Of a DNA stretch of 64,000 bases, positions 1 to 17,283 are shown in pieces; position 1 is the stretch's first letter; each line of letters begins with the position of its first letter. The stretch is taken from the NCBI RefSeq assembly GCF_025336485.1, contig NZ_JAODAB010000008.1:1-64000 (forward strand). The letters are read 5' to 3'. The notes beneath the pieces were generated by a model. It saw nothing but the letters and a program-made list of their open reading frames with translations, had not been told where the DNA came from and did not search any database. The DNA is from Pseudomonas citri. GTDB taxonomy: Bacteria; Pseudomonadota; Gammaproteobacteria; Pseudomonadales; Pseudomonadaceae. A program made the translations under genes and the position numbers.

Positions 1-69
1 AAGTGAAACGATGCATCGCCGATGGTAGTGTGGGGTTTCCCCATGTGAGAGTAGGTCATCGTCAAGATT
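1..69 (+). rRNA. rrf: 5S rRNA, 3' end (partial)
   Basis: The first ~69 bases match the 3' part of gamma-proteobacterial 5S rRNA as I remember it, including the segment with ATGGTAGTGTGGGGTTTCCC and the closing GTAGGTCATCGTCAA, which would pair with the missing 5' end. The 5' part lies off the left edge. The exact mature 3' end (67-70) is uncertain. A strong terminator follows at once, so this is the last gene of an rRNA operon. Confidence 0.9.
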
Positions 70-78
70 AAATTCCGG

Positions 79-111
79 AACCCCTATCTGCTGACGCAGG
101 TAGGGGTTTTG
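79..111 (+). terminator. rRNA operon terminator
   Basis: An inverted repeat, AACCCCTA ... TAGGGGTT, with a short loop is followed by a T-rich run. It lies 10 bases after the 5S rRNA and before birA, and would end the rRNA transcript. Confidence 0.85.
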
Positions 112-200
112 TTTTGCCCGCAGGAAAGCAATCTTGTGTTTCTATGCAACCGTCTTGCGCATGGCTATCATGCGGGCCTTATCATCAGGGCGCACCTCGC

Positions 201-1157
201 ATGCTCACGTTGCTAAAACTTCTGAAGGACGGTCGCTTTCATTCGGGGCAGGCGCTGGGTGTTGCGATGGGGATCAGTCGGAGCGCTGTATGGAAGCAAT
301 TACAGCATCTGGAGGCGGAGCTGGGGTTGTCTGTCCATAAGGTTCGTGGCCGGGGGTACCAGTTGGCCAAGCCTCTGTTGCTTTTGGATGCAGCGGAAAT
401 TGATGCACGCTCACCCTCTGAATGGCCTGTTCATATATTTGATTCCATTGACTCTACTAATGCTGAGGCGCTGCGCGCTATTGGGCGTGGAGTAGAGGCG
501 CCATTCCTTGTCTTGGCCGAGCGGCAGGCGGCTGGTCGTGGTCGTCGAGGCCGCAGATGGGTCAGTCCTTTTGCTGAAAATCTCTATTACAGCTTGGTGC
601 TGCGTATCGAGGGCGGCATGCGGCAAGTAGAGGGGCTTAGTCTTGTCGTCGGGCTTGCTGTCATGCGCACATTGCGTGATATGGGGGTCACAGAGGCTGG
701 TCTGAAATGGCCTAACGATGTCCTGGTTGGTGGAAAGAAAATCGCGGGTATTTTGCTCGAGTTGGTAGGGGATCCGGCAGATGTTTGTCATGTGGTCCTG
801 GGCGTGGGCATTAATGTAAATATGCAATCGACAGATGAGGTCGATCAGCAATGGACGTCGATGTCTCTCGAGGCGGGTAGGACCTTTGATCGGAATGAAT
901 TGGTTGCTCAGCTAGGGAGAAAGCTTCGGCAGTATTTGAAGCTTCATCATGAATCAGGGTTCGCGGCGATTCAGTCGGAGTGGGAGAGCTATCATCTTTG
1001 GCAGGGGCGAGCTGTTTCGTTGATTGCCGGTATCAATCGGATTGACGGTGTCGTGATGGGTATAGACCTCCAGGGTGCGCTGCGTTTGAAGGTAGAGGGT
1101 GTGGAAAAGGTCTTTAGCGGTGGTGAGCTCAGTTTGAGGTTGCGTGATGATTCTTGA
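201..1157 (+). CDS. birA: bifunctional biotin ligase / biotin operon repressor BirA
   Basis: This enzyme makes biotinyl-AMP and transfers biotin to the biotin carboxyl carrier protein; with its N-terminal DNA-binding domain it also represses biotin synthesis genes. An N-terminal winged helix (about residues 1-60, with [11 protein letters not shown]) precedes a ligase core with the biotinyl-adenylate loop GRGRRGRRW, then KWPNDV and KIAGILLE, and an SH3-like C-terminal domain. The frame is open upstream to 114, but the first 29 codons do not resemble BirA; starting at ATG 201 gives 318 residues, the usual length. It follows the rRNA terminator, and its 3' end overlaps coaX by 11 bases, so the two are probably co-transcribed. 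Confidence 0.95.
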   Translation: MLTLLKLLKDGRFHSGQALGVAMGISRSAVWKQLQHLEAELGLSVHKVRGRGYQLAKPLLLLDAAEIDARSPSEWPVHIFDSIDSTNAEALRAIGRGVEAPFLVLAERQAAGRGRRGRRWVSPFAENLYYSLVLRIEGGMRQVEGLSLVVGLAVMRTLRDMGVTEAGLKWPNDVLVGGKKIAGILLELVGDPADVCHVVLGVGINVNMQSTDEVDQQWTSMSLEAGRTFDRNELVAQLGRKLRQYLKLHHESGFAAIQSEWESYHLWQGRAVSLIAGINRIDGVVMGIDLQGALRLKVEGVEKVFSGGELSLRLRDDS

Positions 1158-1896
1158 GCTCGATTGCGGTAACAGCTTTATCAAGTGGCGTGTTCTTCAG
1201 TGTGATGGTCTAACGCCTGTTGAAGGTGGGGTGGTCAGCTCCGACAGCGCCTTGTTGGCGAGTTTGAGTGATGTCGAGAAATTCCAGTTGAAGAAGTGTC
1301 GACTTGTCAGTGTTCGGACTTTGGAAGAGACGGACTCGTTGGTCGCTTCGCTGGTTGATGCATTTGGTATTTCTGTGGTTCGGGCTGTGCCTGCTCGCGA
1401 AATGGCGGGCGTCAAGAATGGTTATGAAGATTACACGCGATTGGGGCTTGATCGCTGGCTGGCCTTGCTCGGTGGCTTCCGTTTGGCTTCCGGAGCATGC
1501 TTGGTGCTTGATTTTGGTACGGCCATTACCGCTGACTTCGTAGCGCCTGATGGTGAGCATCTTGGGGGCTTTATTTGTCCTGGCATGCCTTTGATGCGTA
1601 ATCAGCTGCGCACCCACACGCGGCGAATTCGTTATGACGATACGGCTGCTGAGCGAGCGCACGAGAGCCTTGCTCCAGGTCGAGCGACTGTCGAGGCGGT
1701 TGAGCGCGGGTGCATGCTAATGCTCAGAGGGTTCGTTCTGACTCAGCTTGAATTGGCGAAGCAATACTGGGGAAATGATTTCGTGGTGTTTCTCACGGGA
1801 GGGGATGCCAATCTGGTTTTGGGGGTTGTCCCTGATGCCAGGCTGGTGCCTGATCTGGTTTTCGTGGGTTTGGCGATGGCCTGCCCTTTGTCTTGA
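1147..1896 (+). CDS. coaX: type III pantothenate kinase
   Basis: This enzyme catalyses the first step of coenzyme A synthesis, phosphorylating pantothenate. It is the CoaX type, which belongs to the ASKHA fold and is unrelated to E. coli CoaA. Visible motifs are the N-terminal [10 protein letters not shown] phosphate loop, [11 protein letters not shown], the [10 protein letters not shown] phosphate-2 motif and LTGGDA near the end. Length is 249 residues from ATG 1147; a GTG three bases upstream (1144) is also possible. The start overlaps birA by 11 bases, linking two cofactor genes in one transcript. A small membrane-anchored protein follows 7 bases later. Confidence 0.95.
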   Translation: MILELDCGNSFIKWRVLQCDGLTPVEGGVVSSDSALLASLSDVEKFQLKKCRLVSVRTLEETDSLVASLVDAFGISVVRAVPAREMAGVKNGYEDYTRLGLDRWLALLGGFRLASGACLVLDFGTAITADFVAPDGEHLGGFICPGMPLMRNQLRTHTRRIRYDDTAAERAHESLAPGRATVEAVERGCMLMLRGFVLTQLELAKQYWGNDFVVFLTGGDANLVLGVVPDARLVPDLVFVGLAMACPLS

Positions 1897-1903
1897 GGTT
1901 TCT

Positions 1904-2359
1904 ATGCGGTGGCTGTTTCTGTTGTTGCTGGTTTTGAATGTCTTCTATTACATCTGGCATCAACAGGAGGCCCCTCTCCGCGCGAAGGATGTGACTCCGC
2001 TGAGTTTGTATCGGGGGTCGCAACAGGACATCCACTTGTTGAGTGAAGCGGCAGACGCGCTTATCAGGCGTGACTCGGGTAAGTCGGGTGATTCGCAAAA
2101 GAATTGTATGTATCTGGGTGGTTTCGTGCGTGCGGAACTGGCCAGGCAGCTCGAGCAGCGACTGGCTGCCTCGGGTGTCGTGACTCATGCTGCGACTTTA
2201 GGTCAGTCGAACTCCCCTGAAATGGAGGGGTTCTGGCTTCAGGTTCCTGTCGATGGCGCTGGGAAGGTGAATGAAACGCTGCTTCAAAACCTTTCTAAAG
2301 AATTCAATGAGTTAAAACATAAAATAATGCCATGTGAGGGGGTTGCGCCCGCTGGGTAG
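1904..2359 (+). CDS. membrane-anchored SPOR-like protein, function unknown
   Basis: The protein has 151 residues. It begins MRWLFLLLLVLNVFYYIW, a single N-terminal membrane anchor with few charges before it. The rest is soluble and ends in a stretch (about 65-140: CMYLGGFVRAELARQL ... GFWLQVPV) that resembles an SPOR peptidoglycan-binding repeat: a beta strand, a helix and a strand with a 'GPF'-like GGF turn. The SPOR assignment is by eye and moderate. The frame is open much further upstream inside coaX, but ATG 1904, seven bases after the coaX stop, puts the hydrophobic anchor at the very N-terminus. I recall a hypothetical gene in the same place in P. aeruginosa. Confidence 0.75.
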   Translation: MRWLFLLLLVLNVFYYIWHQQEAPLRAKDVTPLSLYRGSQQDIHLLSEAADALIRRDSGKSGDSQKNCMYLGGFVRAELARQLEQRLAASGVVTHAATLGQSNSPEMEGFWLQVPVDGAGKVNETLLQNLSKEFNELKHKIMPCEGVAPAG

Positions 2360-2371
2360 TTTGCATAGAAT
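2343..2371 (+). promoter_or_regulatory. possible upstream tRNA-tuf promoter
   Basis: TTGCGC (2343-2348) and TAGAAT (2366-2371) are separated by 17 bases and followed by a GC-rich stretch. This could be a second, distal promoter for the tRNA-tuf transcript. The -35 element is a weak match and overlaps the end of the SPOR-like gene. Confidence 0.35.
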
Positions 2372-2460
2372 GGCGCCCGCTTCGCAGCGAAGACCTTTAA
2401 AGGTTAACGACGCGAAACACGGTCAACGCAGCTAACCTCAGGTTTTTAATGAGAAAATGC

Positions 2461-2488
2461 TTGACAGAAGGCTGGCATGATGTAGAAT
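2461..2488 (+). promoter_or_regulatory. tRNA-tuf promoter with GC-rich discriminator
   Basis: A perfect -35 TTGACA (2461-2466) and a -10 TAGAAT (2483-2488) are spaced by 16 bases. The GC-rich stretch GCCGGCTCGC follows, a discriminator typical of stable-RNA promoters under stringent control. The first tRNA begins 13 bases after the -10. Confidence 0.85.
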
Positions 2489-2501
2489 GCCGGCTCGCTT
2501 A

Positions 2502-2586
<85 letters not shown>

Positions 2587-2610
2587 TTTTTAGCGTGAGC
2601 TGCAAGCTCC

Positions 2611-2684
<74 letters not shown>

Positions 2685-2710
2685 AGTTTGCAGGTTGTGC
2701 AAAGTGTTTC

Positions 2711-2786
2711 GCTCTTGTAGCTCAGTTGGTAGAGCACACCCTTGGTAAGGGTGAGGTCAGCGGTTCAAATCCGCTCAAGAGCTCCA
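2711..2786 (+). tRNA. tRNA-Thr (GGT)
   Basis: A 76-base cloverleaf with acceptor GCTCTTG/CAAGAGC, D-arm AGCTCAGTTGGTAGAGC, anticodon GGT between CACCC and GGGTG, and an encoded CCA. It is the last tRNA before the first tuf gene. Confidence 0.95.
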
Positions 2787-2870
2787 TATAACAAGGCAGA
2801 TATGAAAATATCTGCCTTTGTTTTAATGGCTTGTGTGACTTGCTAAATTCTTCTCCTGGGGGTGATTTCG

Positions 2871-4064
2871 ATGGCTAAGGAAAAGTTCGAACGTAATAAG
2901 CCGCACGTCAACGTTGGTACCATTGGTCACGTTGACCATGGTAAAACCACTCTGACCGCTGCTCTGACTCGCGTCTGCTCCGAAGTCTTCGGTTCGGCTC
3001 GTGTTGACTTCGACAAGATCGACAGCGCCCCGGAAGAAAAGGCTCGTGGTATCACCATCAACACTGCGCACGTAGAGTACGACTCCAATGTTCGTCACTA
3101 CGCGCACGTTGACTGCCCAGGTCACGCCGACTACGTAAAAAACATGATCACTGGTGCTGCCCAGATGGACGGCGCGATCCTGGTTTGCTCGGCTGCCGAT
3201 GGTCCGATGCCACAAACTCGTGAGCACATCCTGCTATCCCGTCAGGTCGGCGTTCCGTACATCGTTGTCTTCCTGAACAAGGCTGACATGGTTGACGACG
3301 CTGAGCTGCTGGAACTGGTTGAGATGGAAGTTCGCGACCTGCTGAGCGCCTACGACTTCCCAGGCGACGACACCCCGATCATCGTTGGTTCGGCTCTGAT
3401 GGCTCTGAACGGCCAAGACGACAACGAAATGGGCACCACTGCCGTTCGTAAGCTGGTTGAGACTCTGGACAGCTACATCCCAGAGCCAGAGCGTGCTATC
3501 GACAAGCCGTTCCTGATGCCAATCGAAGACGTATTCTCGATCTCGGGTCGCGGTACTGTTGTGACTGGTCGTGTTGAGCGTGGCATCGTCCGCATCCAGG
3601 AAGAAGTTGAGATCGTCGGTCTGCGCGACACTCAGAAAACTACCTGCACCGGCGTTGAAATGTTCCGTAAGCTGCTGGACGAAGGTCGTGCTGGCGAGAA
3701 CTGCGGCGTGCTGCTGCGCGGCACCAAGCGTGACGACGTTGAGCGTGGTCAGGTTCTGGTAAAGCCAGGTACCGTCAAGGCTCACACCAAGTTCACCGCT
3801 GAAGTCTACGTACTGAGCAAGGAAGAAGGTGGTCGTCATACTCCGTTCTTCAAAGGCTACCGTCCACAGTTCTACTTCCGTACAACTGACGTGACTGGTA
3901 ACTGCGAACTGCCAGAAGGCGTTGAAATGGTAATGCCAGGTGACAACATCCAGATGACTGTCACTCTGATCAAGCCAATCGCGATGGAAGACGGTCTGCG
4001 TTTCGCTATCCGTGAAGGTGGTCGTACCGTTGGCGCTGGCGTCGTGGCTAAAGTCATCGAGTAA
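2871..4064 (+). CDS. tuf: elongation factor Tu, copy 1
   Basis: EF-Tu carries aminoacyl-tRNA to the ribosomal A site as a GTP complex. The 397-residue protein has the G1 loop GHVDHGKT (19-26), the switch II DCPGH (81-85) and NKAD (136-139), followed by the two beta-barrel domains. The start is ATG 2871, six bases after the GGGGGT ribosome binding site region; the frame is open three codons further upstream. Its product differs from copy 2 at 19418 only at residue 160 (Ala here, Thr there). The DNA diverges at synonymous sites mainly at both gene ends, as expected under gene conversion. It shares a transcript with the three tRNAs before it. Confidence 0.98.
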   Translation: MAKEKFERNKPHVNVGTIGHVDHGKTTLTAALTRVCSEVFGSARVDFDKIDSAPEEKARGITINTAHVEYDSNVRHYAHVDCPGHADYVKNMITGAAQMDGAILVCSAADGPMPQTREHILLSRQVGVPYIVVFLNKADMVDDAELLELVEMEVRDLLSAYDFPGDDTPIIVGSALMALNGQDDNEMGTTAVRKLVETLDSYIPEPERAIDKPFLMPIEDVFSISGRGTVVTGRVERGIVRIQEEVEIVGLRDTQKTTCTGVEMFRKLLDEGRAGENCGVLLRGTKRDDVERGQVLVKPGTVKAHTKFTAEVYVLSKEEGGRHTPFFKGYRPQFYFRTTDVTGNCELPEGVEMVMPGDNIQMTVTLIKPIAMEDGLRFAIREGGRTVGAGVVAKVIE

Positions 4065-4084
4065 ACAGTTGTAATGTCTTTTTC

Positions 4085-4117
4085 GGGCCGGCATAATGGT
4101 CGGCCTGATTTTGTTTT
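4085..4117 (+). terminator. hairpin between tuf and tRNA-Trp
   Basis: GGCCG (4086-4090) pairs with CGGCC (4101-4105), and the tail TGATTTTGTTTT follows. It could partly end transcription or serve as an RNA-processing point, because tRNA-Trp starts at the end of the T tract with no clear promoter between. Confidence 0.55.
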
Positions 4118-4193
4118 AGGTCAGTAGCTCAATTGGCAGAGCGACGGTCTCCAAAACCGTAGGTTGGGGGTTCGATTCCCTCCTGACCTGCCA
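4118..4193 (+). tRNA. tRNA-Trp (CCA)
   Basis: A 76-base cloverleaf with acceptor AGGTCAG/CTGACCT, anticodon CCA in the loop TCTCCAAAA, T-arm GGGTTCGATTCCC and an encoded 3' CCA. It sits between tuf and secE. Confidence 0.95.
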
Positions 4194-4238
4194 GATTCAC
4201 TCAGTGTGTCTGGCTTTCTTTTCACAGGATCTTCATAG

Positions 4239-4607
4239 ATGACTCCTAAAGCTGAAGCTCAAGGCTCTCGCTTCGATCTGCTCAAGTGGCTAGTGGTAGT
4301 CGCTTTGGTAGCTGTTGGTGTTGTTGGCAATCAGTATTTTTCTGCATCGCCGATCCTGTATCGCGTACTCGCATTGCTTGCTATTGCTGCTGTTGCTGCC
4401 TTTGTTGGTCTGCAAACAAGCAAGGGTAAGTCTTTCTTTGTACTCGCTAAGGAAGCTCGCACCGAGATCCGTAAAGTCGTATGGCCGACTCGCCAAGAAA
4501 CCACGCAGACCACTTTGATCGTTGTGGTTGTCGTTCTGGTAATGGCGTTGCTGTTGTGGGGGCTTGATTCCCTGCTCGGCTGGCTTGTTTCCTTGATTGT
4601 TGGCTAA
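4239..4607 (+). CDS. secE: preprotein translocase subunit SecE
   Basis: SecE is the small essential subunit that clamps SecY in the SecYEG inner-membrane protein channel. The 122-residue protein has two N-terminal hydrophobic segments (about 16-33 and 40-60), a conserved amphipathic stretch EARTEIRKVVWPTRQET (about 71-87) and a C-terminal membrane segment. The three-segment form is the proteobacterial type. A ribosome binding site AGGAT precedes ATG 4239. nusG follows 9 bases later, the common secE-nusG pairing. Confidence 0.96.
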   Translation: MTPKAEAQGSRFDLLKWLVVVALVAVGVVGNQYFSASPILYRVLALLAIAAVAAFVGLQTSKGKSFFVLAKEARTEIRKVVWPTRQETTQTTLIVVVVVLVMALLLWGLDSLLGWLVSLIVG

Positions 4608-4616
4608 GGGTGTCCC

Positions 4617-5150
4617 GTGGCTAAGCGTTGGTACGTTGTGCATGCTTACTCGGGTTACGAGAAGCATGTTATGCGCTCGCTGATAGAGCGTGTGAAGCTG
4701 GCTGGCATGGAAGATGGCTTTGGCGAGATTCTGGTCCCCACTGAAGAAGTGGTAGAGATGCGCAATGGCCAGAAGCGCAAAAGCGAACGTAAGTTTTTTC
4801 CAGGCTATGTGCTGGTTCAGATGGACATGAACGAAGGGACTTGGCACTTGGTCAAGGATACCCCTCGAGTCATGGGGTTCATTGGTGGTACTGCCGATAA
4901 GCCTGCGCCTATTACGGACAAAGAGGCAGAAGCAATTCTGCGTCGTGTCGCTGATGGTAGTGATAAGCCGAAGCCGAAGACGTTGTTCGAACCAGGTGAG
5001 ATGGTTCGGGTCAATGACGGGCCTTTTGCTGATTTTACCGGTACCGTTGAAGAAGTTAACTACGAAAAGAGCCGGATCCAAGTGGCAGTGCTCATTTTCG
5101 GTCGCTCTACTCCGGTAGAGCTCGAGTTCAGCCAGGTCGAAAAGGTCTGA
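4617..5150 (+). CDS. nusG: transcription termination/antitermination protein NusG
   Basis: NusG binds RNA polymerase over the clamp, suppresses pausing and links it to Rho or ribosomal S10. The 177-residue protein begins [15 protein letters not shown] (NGN domain, about 1-115, with [17 protein letters not shown]) and ends in a KOW domain (about 125-177) with [19 protein letters not shown]. The start is GTG 4617. It is translated just after secE, and a terminator-like hairpin follows at 5166. Confidence 0.96.
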   Translation: MAKRWYVVHAYSGYEKHVMRSLIERVKLAGMEDGFGEILVPTEEVVEMRNGQKRKSERKFFPGYVLVQMDMNEGTWHLVKDTPRVMGFIGGTADKPAPITDKEAEAILRRVADGSDKPKPKTLFEPGEMVRVNDGPFADFTGTVEEVNYEKSRIQVAVLIFGRSTPVELEFSQVEKV

Positions 5151-5165
5151 TTGAACAGGCATCCC

Positions 5166-5194
5166 AACCCCGCAGTCGTAGACTGTGGGGTTTT
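5166..5194 (+). terminator. terminator after nusG
   Basis: ACCCCGCAGTC and GACTGTGGGGT form a long stem around GTA and are followed by TTTTG. It separates secE-nusG from rplK. About 70 bases of leader (5195-5267) then precede rplK; I see no convincing promoter in it. Confidence 0.75.
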
Positions 5195-5267
5195 GTCGTC
5201 ACTGGGATAAACGCGCAAGTAACCGGGGAGCCTTTCGAGGCGTTCGAACCCGTAATTGGAGTGCCTC

Positions 5268-5699
5268 ATGGCCAAGAAAATTACCGCTTACATCAAGCTG
5301 CAAGTGAAGGCCGCTCAGGCTAACCCAAGCCCACCCGTTGGTCCTGCGCTGGGTCAGCACGGTGTGAACATCATGGAATTCTGCAAGGCTTTCAACGCCC
5401 GTACTCAGGGTCTTGAGCCAGGTCTGCCGACTCCAGTGATCATCACTGTCTACAGCGACCGTAGCTTCACTTTCGAAACAAAGAGCACCCCAGCTTCGGT
5501 TCTGCTGAAGAAGGCTGCAGGTTTGACCAGCGGTTCCGCTCGTCCAAACACCGTTAAGGTTGGCACCGTTACCCGTGCTCAGCTGGAAGAAATCGCGAAA
5601 ACCAAAAACGCGGATTTGACTGCAGCTGATATGGATGCAGCCGTGCGTACTATCGCCGGTTCTGCTCGTAGCATGGGCCTTAACGTGGAGGGTGTGTAA
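5268..5699 (+). CDS. rplK: 50S ribosomal protein L11
   Basis: L11 forms the GTPase-associated stalk base with 23S rRNA and is needed for RelA activation by uncharged tRNA. The 143-residue protein has the proline-rich N-terminal segment [16 protein letters not shown] and the C-terminal RNA-binding domain with [18 protein letters not shown] 5268 is preceded by TTGGAG; the four codons upstream in frame are not L11-like. It overlaps rplA by one base (TAATG), so the two are translationally coupled, as expected for L1 autoregulation. Confidence 0.98.
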   Translation: MAKKITAYIKLQVKAAQANPSPPVGPALGQHGVNIMEFCKAFNARTQGLEPGLPTPVIITVYSDRSFTFETKSTPASVLLKKAAGLTSGSARPNTVKVGTVTRAQLEEIAKTKNADLTAADMDAAVRTIAGSARSMGLNVEGV

Positions 5700-6394
5700 T
5701 GGCTAAGCTGACCAAGCGTCAAAAGGCTATCGCCGGCAAAATCGAAGCAGGCAAGGCCTACAACATTGTAGATGCTGCCGCTCTGCTGGCCGAGCTGTCG
5801 ACTGTCAAGTTCAGCGAGTCGTTCGACGTAGCTGTCAACCTGGGTGTTGATCCACGTAAATCCGATCAGGTCGTTCGTAGCGCTACCGTGCTGCCGCACG
5901 GCACTGGCAAAACCGTTCGTGTTGCCGTGTTCACCCAGGGCCCAGCAGCTGAAGCTGCTCTGGCTGCTGGCGCTGATCGCGTGGGCATGGACGATCTGGC
6001 TGCTGAAATGAAAGGCGGCGACCTGAACTATGACGTCGTGATCGCATCCCCGGATGCCATGCGCGTTGTAGGTCAACTGGGTCAGATCCTCGGTCCACGT
6101 GGCCTGATGCCTAACCCTAAAGTTGGCACCGTAACGCCAGACGTCGCCACCGCGGTTAAAAACGCCAAGGCTGGTCAGGTTCGTTATCGCACCGACAAAA
6201 ACGGCATCATCCACACTTCCGTTGGCAAGATCGGCTTCGACGCCGTCAAGCTGAAGGAAAACGTTGAAGCCCTGATCGCTGATCTCAAGCGTATCAAGCC
6301 AGCTTCTTCGAAAGGTATCTACGTCAAGCGCGTTACCCTGAGCACCACCATGGGCCCAGGTCTGGTCATCGATCAGAGCTCGCTCGACGCGTAA
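5699..6394 (+). CDS. rplA: 50S ribosomal protein L1
   Basis: L1 forms the mobile stalk that handles deacylated tRNA leaving the E site; it also binds its own L11-L1 mRNA as a repressor. The 231-residue protein contains the signature [19 protein letters not shown] (about 129-147) in the second domain and ends SLDA. Its ATG overlaps the rplK stop by one base. A 198-base leader that is likely regulatory separates it from rplJ. Confidence 0.98.
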   Translation: MAKLTKRQKAIAGKIEAGKAYNIVDAAALLAELSTVKFSESFDVAVNLGVDPRKSDQVVRSATVLPHGTGKTVRVAVFTQGPAAEAALAAGADRVGMDDLAAEMKGGDLNYDVVIASPDAMRVVGQLGQILGPRGLMPNPKVGTVTPDVATAVKNAKAGQVRYRTDKNGIIHTSVGKIGFDAVKLKENVEALIADLKRIKPASSKGIYVKRVTLSTTMGPGLVIDQSSLDA

Positions 6395-6429
6395 GACGCG
6401 GGTTGGCGCAAGATATTGCGCCAATCAAA

Positions 6430-6592
6430 AAATTGGGGTCCCTGCCTGGCGGGGGCTATCCAAGACCGTAGGCGACGAAAGTCTTAAACCACAAGCCTAC
6501 GCAGATGGTGCTCCCGGTTCCTTACCGAATCAGACACCAAAACGACATTCGGTTTCGACCGGATGAAACGGTAACAAGCAGGAGTTAAACCC
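6430..6592 (+). promoter_or_regulatory. L10-type mRNA leader before rplJ
   Basis: The 198 bases between rplA and rplJ have no open frame. They hold several complementary segments, for example GTAGGC (about 6470) against GCCTAC (about 6496) and ACATTCGGT against ACCGGATG. Position and length fit the L10 leader, where the L10-L12 complex binds to repress its own translation. This is inferred from context and pairing; I did not fold it. Confidence 0.6.
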
Positions 6593-7093
6593 GTGGCAAT
6601 TAAACTCGAAGACAAGAAGGCCATCGTCGCTGAAGTCAACGAGGCTGCCAAAGCTGCTCTGTCCGCTGTCGTGGCTGATGCCCGTGGCGTAACAGTAGGC
6701 GCTATGACCGGACTCCGTAAAGAGGCCCGTGAAGCTGGCGTTTACGTACGTGTTGTACGTAACACCCTGCTCAAGCGCGCTGTTGCTGACACTGAATACA
6801 GTGTCCTCAACGACGTGTTCAGCGGCCCGACCTTGATCGCATTTTCCACCCAACATCCTGGCGCTGCTGCCCGTTTGTTCAAGGAATTCGCGAAAGGTCA
6901 GGACAAGTTCGAGATTAAGGCAGCTGCGTTCGAGGGCAAGTTCCTCGCAGCTAACCAGATCGACGTACTGGCAACTCTGCCGACCCGTGACGAAGCAATT
7001 TCCCAGCTGATGAGCGTGATTCAAGGCGCTACCAGCAAATTGGCTCGTACCCTGGCGGCACTGCGCGACCAGAAAGAAGCTGCTGCAGCCTAA
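6593..7093 (+). CDS. rplJ: 50S ribosomal protein L10
   Basis: L10 anchors the L7/L12 dimers to the ribosomal stalk and is the likely repressor acting on its leader. The 166-residue protein begins [15 protein letters not shown], carries the RNA-binding core [12 protein letters not shown] (about 52-63) and ends in a helical, alanine-rich tail that would bind L7/L12 dimers. The start is GTG 6593, nine bases after AGGAG. rplL follows after 78 bases. Confidence 0.97.
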   Translation: MAIKLEDKKAIVAEVNEAAKAALSAVVADARGVTVGAMTGLRKEAREAGVYVRVVRNTLLKRAVADTEYSVLNDVFSGPTLIAFSTQHPGAAARLFKEFAKGQDKFEIKAAAFEGKFLAANQIDVLATLPTRDEAISQLMSVIQGATSKLARTLAALRDQKEAAAA

Positions 7094-7171
7094 GGCTCGA
7101 CACTTCTTTTCGCGTTTTTTGTTTATTTCGATGGTCGCGTAGGCCGTCCCCCAATTCAGGAATTTAGAGTC

Positions 7172-7537
7172 ATGTCTATCTCTCAAAACGATATCCTCGA
7201 AGCCGTTGGCAACATGTCCGTAATGGAAGTTGTTGAGCTGATCAAAGCTTTCGAAGAAAAATTCGGCGTTACCGCTGCCGCTGCTTCGGCTGGTCCAGCT
7301 GTTGCTGCCGCTGTTGTTGAAGAGCAAACCGAGTTCAACGTTATCCTGGCCGCTGCTGGCGAGAAGAAAGTTAACGTGATCAAGGCTGTTCGTGAACTGA
7401 CCGGTCTGGGTCTGAAAGAAGCCAAAGAGAAAGTCGATGGCGCTCCTCAGACTATCGCTGAAGGCGTTTCGAAAGAAGCCGCTGCTGACGCGAAGAAGAA
7501 GCTGGAAGAAGCAGGCGCTACCGTCGAAATCAAGTAA
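7172..7537 (+). CDS. rplL: 50S ribosomal protein L7/L12
   Basis: This multicopy stalk protein recruits and stimulates translation GTPases. The 121 residues show the dimerising N-terminal domain (1-35), an Ala/Val hinge (about 36-52, [15 protein letters not shown]) and the compact C-terminal domain with [14 protein letters not shown] [19 protein letters not shown], which binds EF-Tu and EF-G. It has its own good ribosome binding site region after a 78-base spacer, as suits a protein needed in several copies per ribosome. An attenuator-like hairpin follows before rpoB. Confidence 0.98.
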   Translation: MSISQNDILEAVGNMSVMEVVELIKAFEEKFGVTAAAASAGPAVAAAVVEEQTEFNVILAAAGEKKVNVIKAVRELTGLGLKEAKEKVDGAPQTIAEGVSKEAAADAKKKLEEAGATVEIK

Positions 7538-7582
7538 TTTCGACCTTGCGTCTCCAGCCCGAGCGTTAAGCGAAAGGCTGAT

Positions 7583-7611
7583 GGCTGGTGGCTTTTGCCA
7601 CCGGCCTTTTT
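7583..7611 (+). terminator. rplL-rpoB attenuator hairpin
   Basis: GGCTGGTGGC and GCCACCGGCC pair with one wobble around TTTT and are followed by TTTTT. It lies in the 217-base gap before rpoB, where E. coli has a partial terminator that keeps polymerase subunits below ribosomal proteins. The same role is inferred. Confidence 0.75.
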
Positions 7612-7754
7612 CCGTTATTGGCAGCCGACTGGGTCGGTGCTGGTAACGAGCTGCAACCACCCGAGGCGGTGGCGCAAACCAAGGGGTTTGCAGATTTTCT
7701 GGCCACTCCCGCCGGGAGGGCCAAACAAGCAGGTGACCAAGCTGGGGAACGCTG

Positions 7755-11828
<4,074 letters not shown>

Positions 11829-11892
11829 CACGTGACGCGAATCGAGAGCGGGGCTGTCTTGCCCGCTCTCTGCTCCGCCAGGAGGAAAGGCC

Positions 11893-16092
<4,200 letters not shown>

Positions 16093-16188
16093 GTTCTGCG
16101 GTAATTGAGTGCCAGGCCCTGGTCGCCCCGTTCGGCGGATTGAGACAAATAGTCGATATCCGGCGGGCGGGGAGGTCGGGGCCTTGCC

Positions 16189-16217
16189 TTGACTGGGGGC
16201 AAGATCCTCTTTAGACT
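16189..16217 (+). promoter_or_regulatory. str operon promoter
   Basis: TTGACT (16189-16194) and TAGACT (16212-16217) are separated by 17 bases, upstream of rpsL-rpsG-fusA-tuf. About 85 bases of leader follow, including the palindromic stretch GGCGGGAATGCGTTCCTGCC. Confidence 0.75.
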
Positions 16218-16308
16218 CTTGATCCCCTAAATTTGGCGGGAATGCGTTCCTGCCATTTTGCTTTTCTTGCAAGACAATAGCGTCGCAAGACAACAGTGGA
16301 GCTAGTAG

Positions 16309-16680
16309 ATGGCAACTATCAACCAGCTGGTACGTCAGCCGCGTAAGCGTATCGTCGAGAAATCCGACGTGCCTGCGCTGCAGAACTGCCCGCAACGTCG
16401 TGGCGTATGCACCCGTGTGTATACCACTACGCCGAAAAAACCTAACTCGGCATTGCGTAAAGTGTGCCGTGTGCGTCTGACCAACGGTTTCGAGGTTTCC
16501 TCGTACATCGGTGGTGAAGGCCACAACCTGCAAGAGCACAGCGTGGTACTGATCCGCGGCGGTCGTGTAAAAGACTTGCCAGGTGTTCGTTACCACACCG
16601 TTCGCGGCTCTCTGGATACCTCCGGCGTTAAAGGTCGTAACCAAGGTCGTTCGAAGTACGGTACCAAGCGTCCGAAATAA
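16309..16680 (+). CDS. rpsL: 30S ribosomal protein S12
   Basis: S12 sits at the decoding centre and affects accuracy. The 123-residue protein has [16 protein letters not shown] around lysine 43 and [16 protein letters not shown] around lysine 88, both the wild-type residues at the classic streptomycin-resistance positions. GGAG precedes ATG 16309. It is first in the str operon with rpsG, fusA and tuf copy 2. Confidence 0.99.
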
Positions 16681-16782
16681 TCGGCCGTTTTGCAGTTTTT
16701 AATTTTATTGAGTCGATAAGAGTAAGGTCGGGCACGCATTTGCTGTCCCGGGCTAACCTGAAGACCGTTTGAGGGCTTATCA

Positions 16783-17253
16783 ATGCCAAGACGTCGCGTA
16801 GCAGCCAAGCGTGAGATTCTGGACGATCCGAAATACGGAAGCCAGATTCTCGCCAAGTTCATGAACCACGTAATGGAAAGCGGCAAGAAAGCCGTTGCCG
16901 AGCGTATCGTTTATGGCGCGCTGGAAAAAGTTAAAGAGCGTAAGAACTCCGATCCCCTGGAACTCTTCGAAAAAGCACTCGACGCCATCGCTCCGCTGGT
17001 CGAAGTGAAGTCGCGCCGTGTAGGCGGTGCTACTTACCAGGTTCCGGTCGAAGTTCGTCCGTCCCGTCGTAACGCTCTGGCCATGCGCTGGTTGGTAGAC
17101 TTCGCCCGCAAGCGCGGCGAGAAGTCCATGGCTCTGCGTTTGGCTGGTGAACTGTTGGACGCTGCTGAAGGTAAAGGTGCTGCAGTTAAGAAGCGTGAAG
17201 ACGTGCACCGTATGGCTGAAGCCAACAAGGCTTTCTCGCACTACCGCTTCTAA
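16783..17253 (+). CDS. rpsG: 30S ribosomal protein S7
   Basis: S7 nucleates assembly of the 30S head and contacts tRNA in the E site; in E. coli it also represses the str operon. The 156-residue protein starts [20 protein letters not shown] and carries [17 protein letters not shown] with the beta hairpin, then [16 protein letters not shown]. The 102-base gap after rpsL is the place where E. coli S7 binds its mRNA; I see no diagnostic structure here. Confidence 0.98.
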   Translation: MPRRRVAAKREILDDPKYGSQILAKFMNHVMESGKKAVAERIVYGALEKVKERKNSDPLELFEKALDAIAPLVEVKSRRVGGATYQVPVEVRPSRRNALAMRWLVDFARKRGEKSMALRLAGELLDAAEGKGAAVKKREDVHRMAEANKAFSHYRF

Positions 17254-17283
17254 TTTTAGCGTCACTCAATTTGCGAGGGCTTT

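Noticed and set aside
114..200. An upstream extension of birA by 29 codons
   Set aside because: The added residues are not BirA-like and begin just after the rRNA terminator; ATG 201 gives the normal length.
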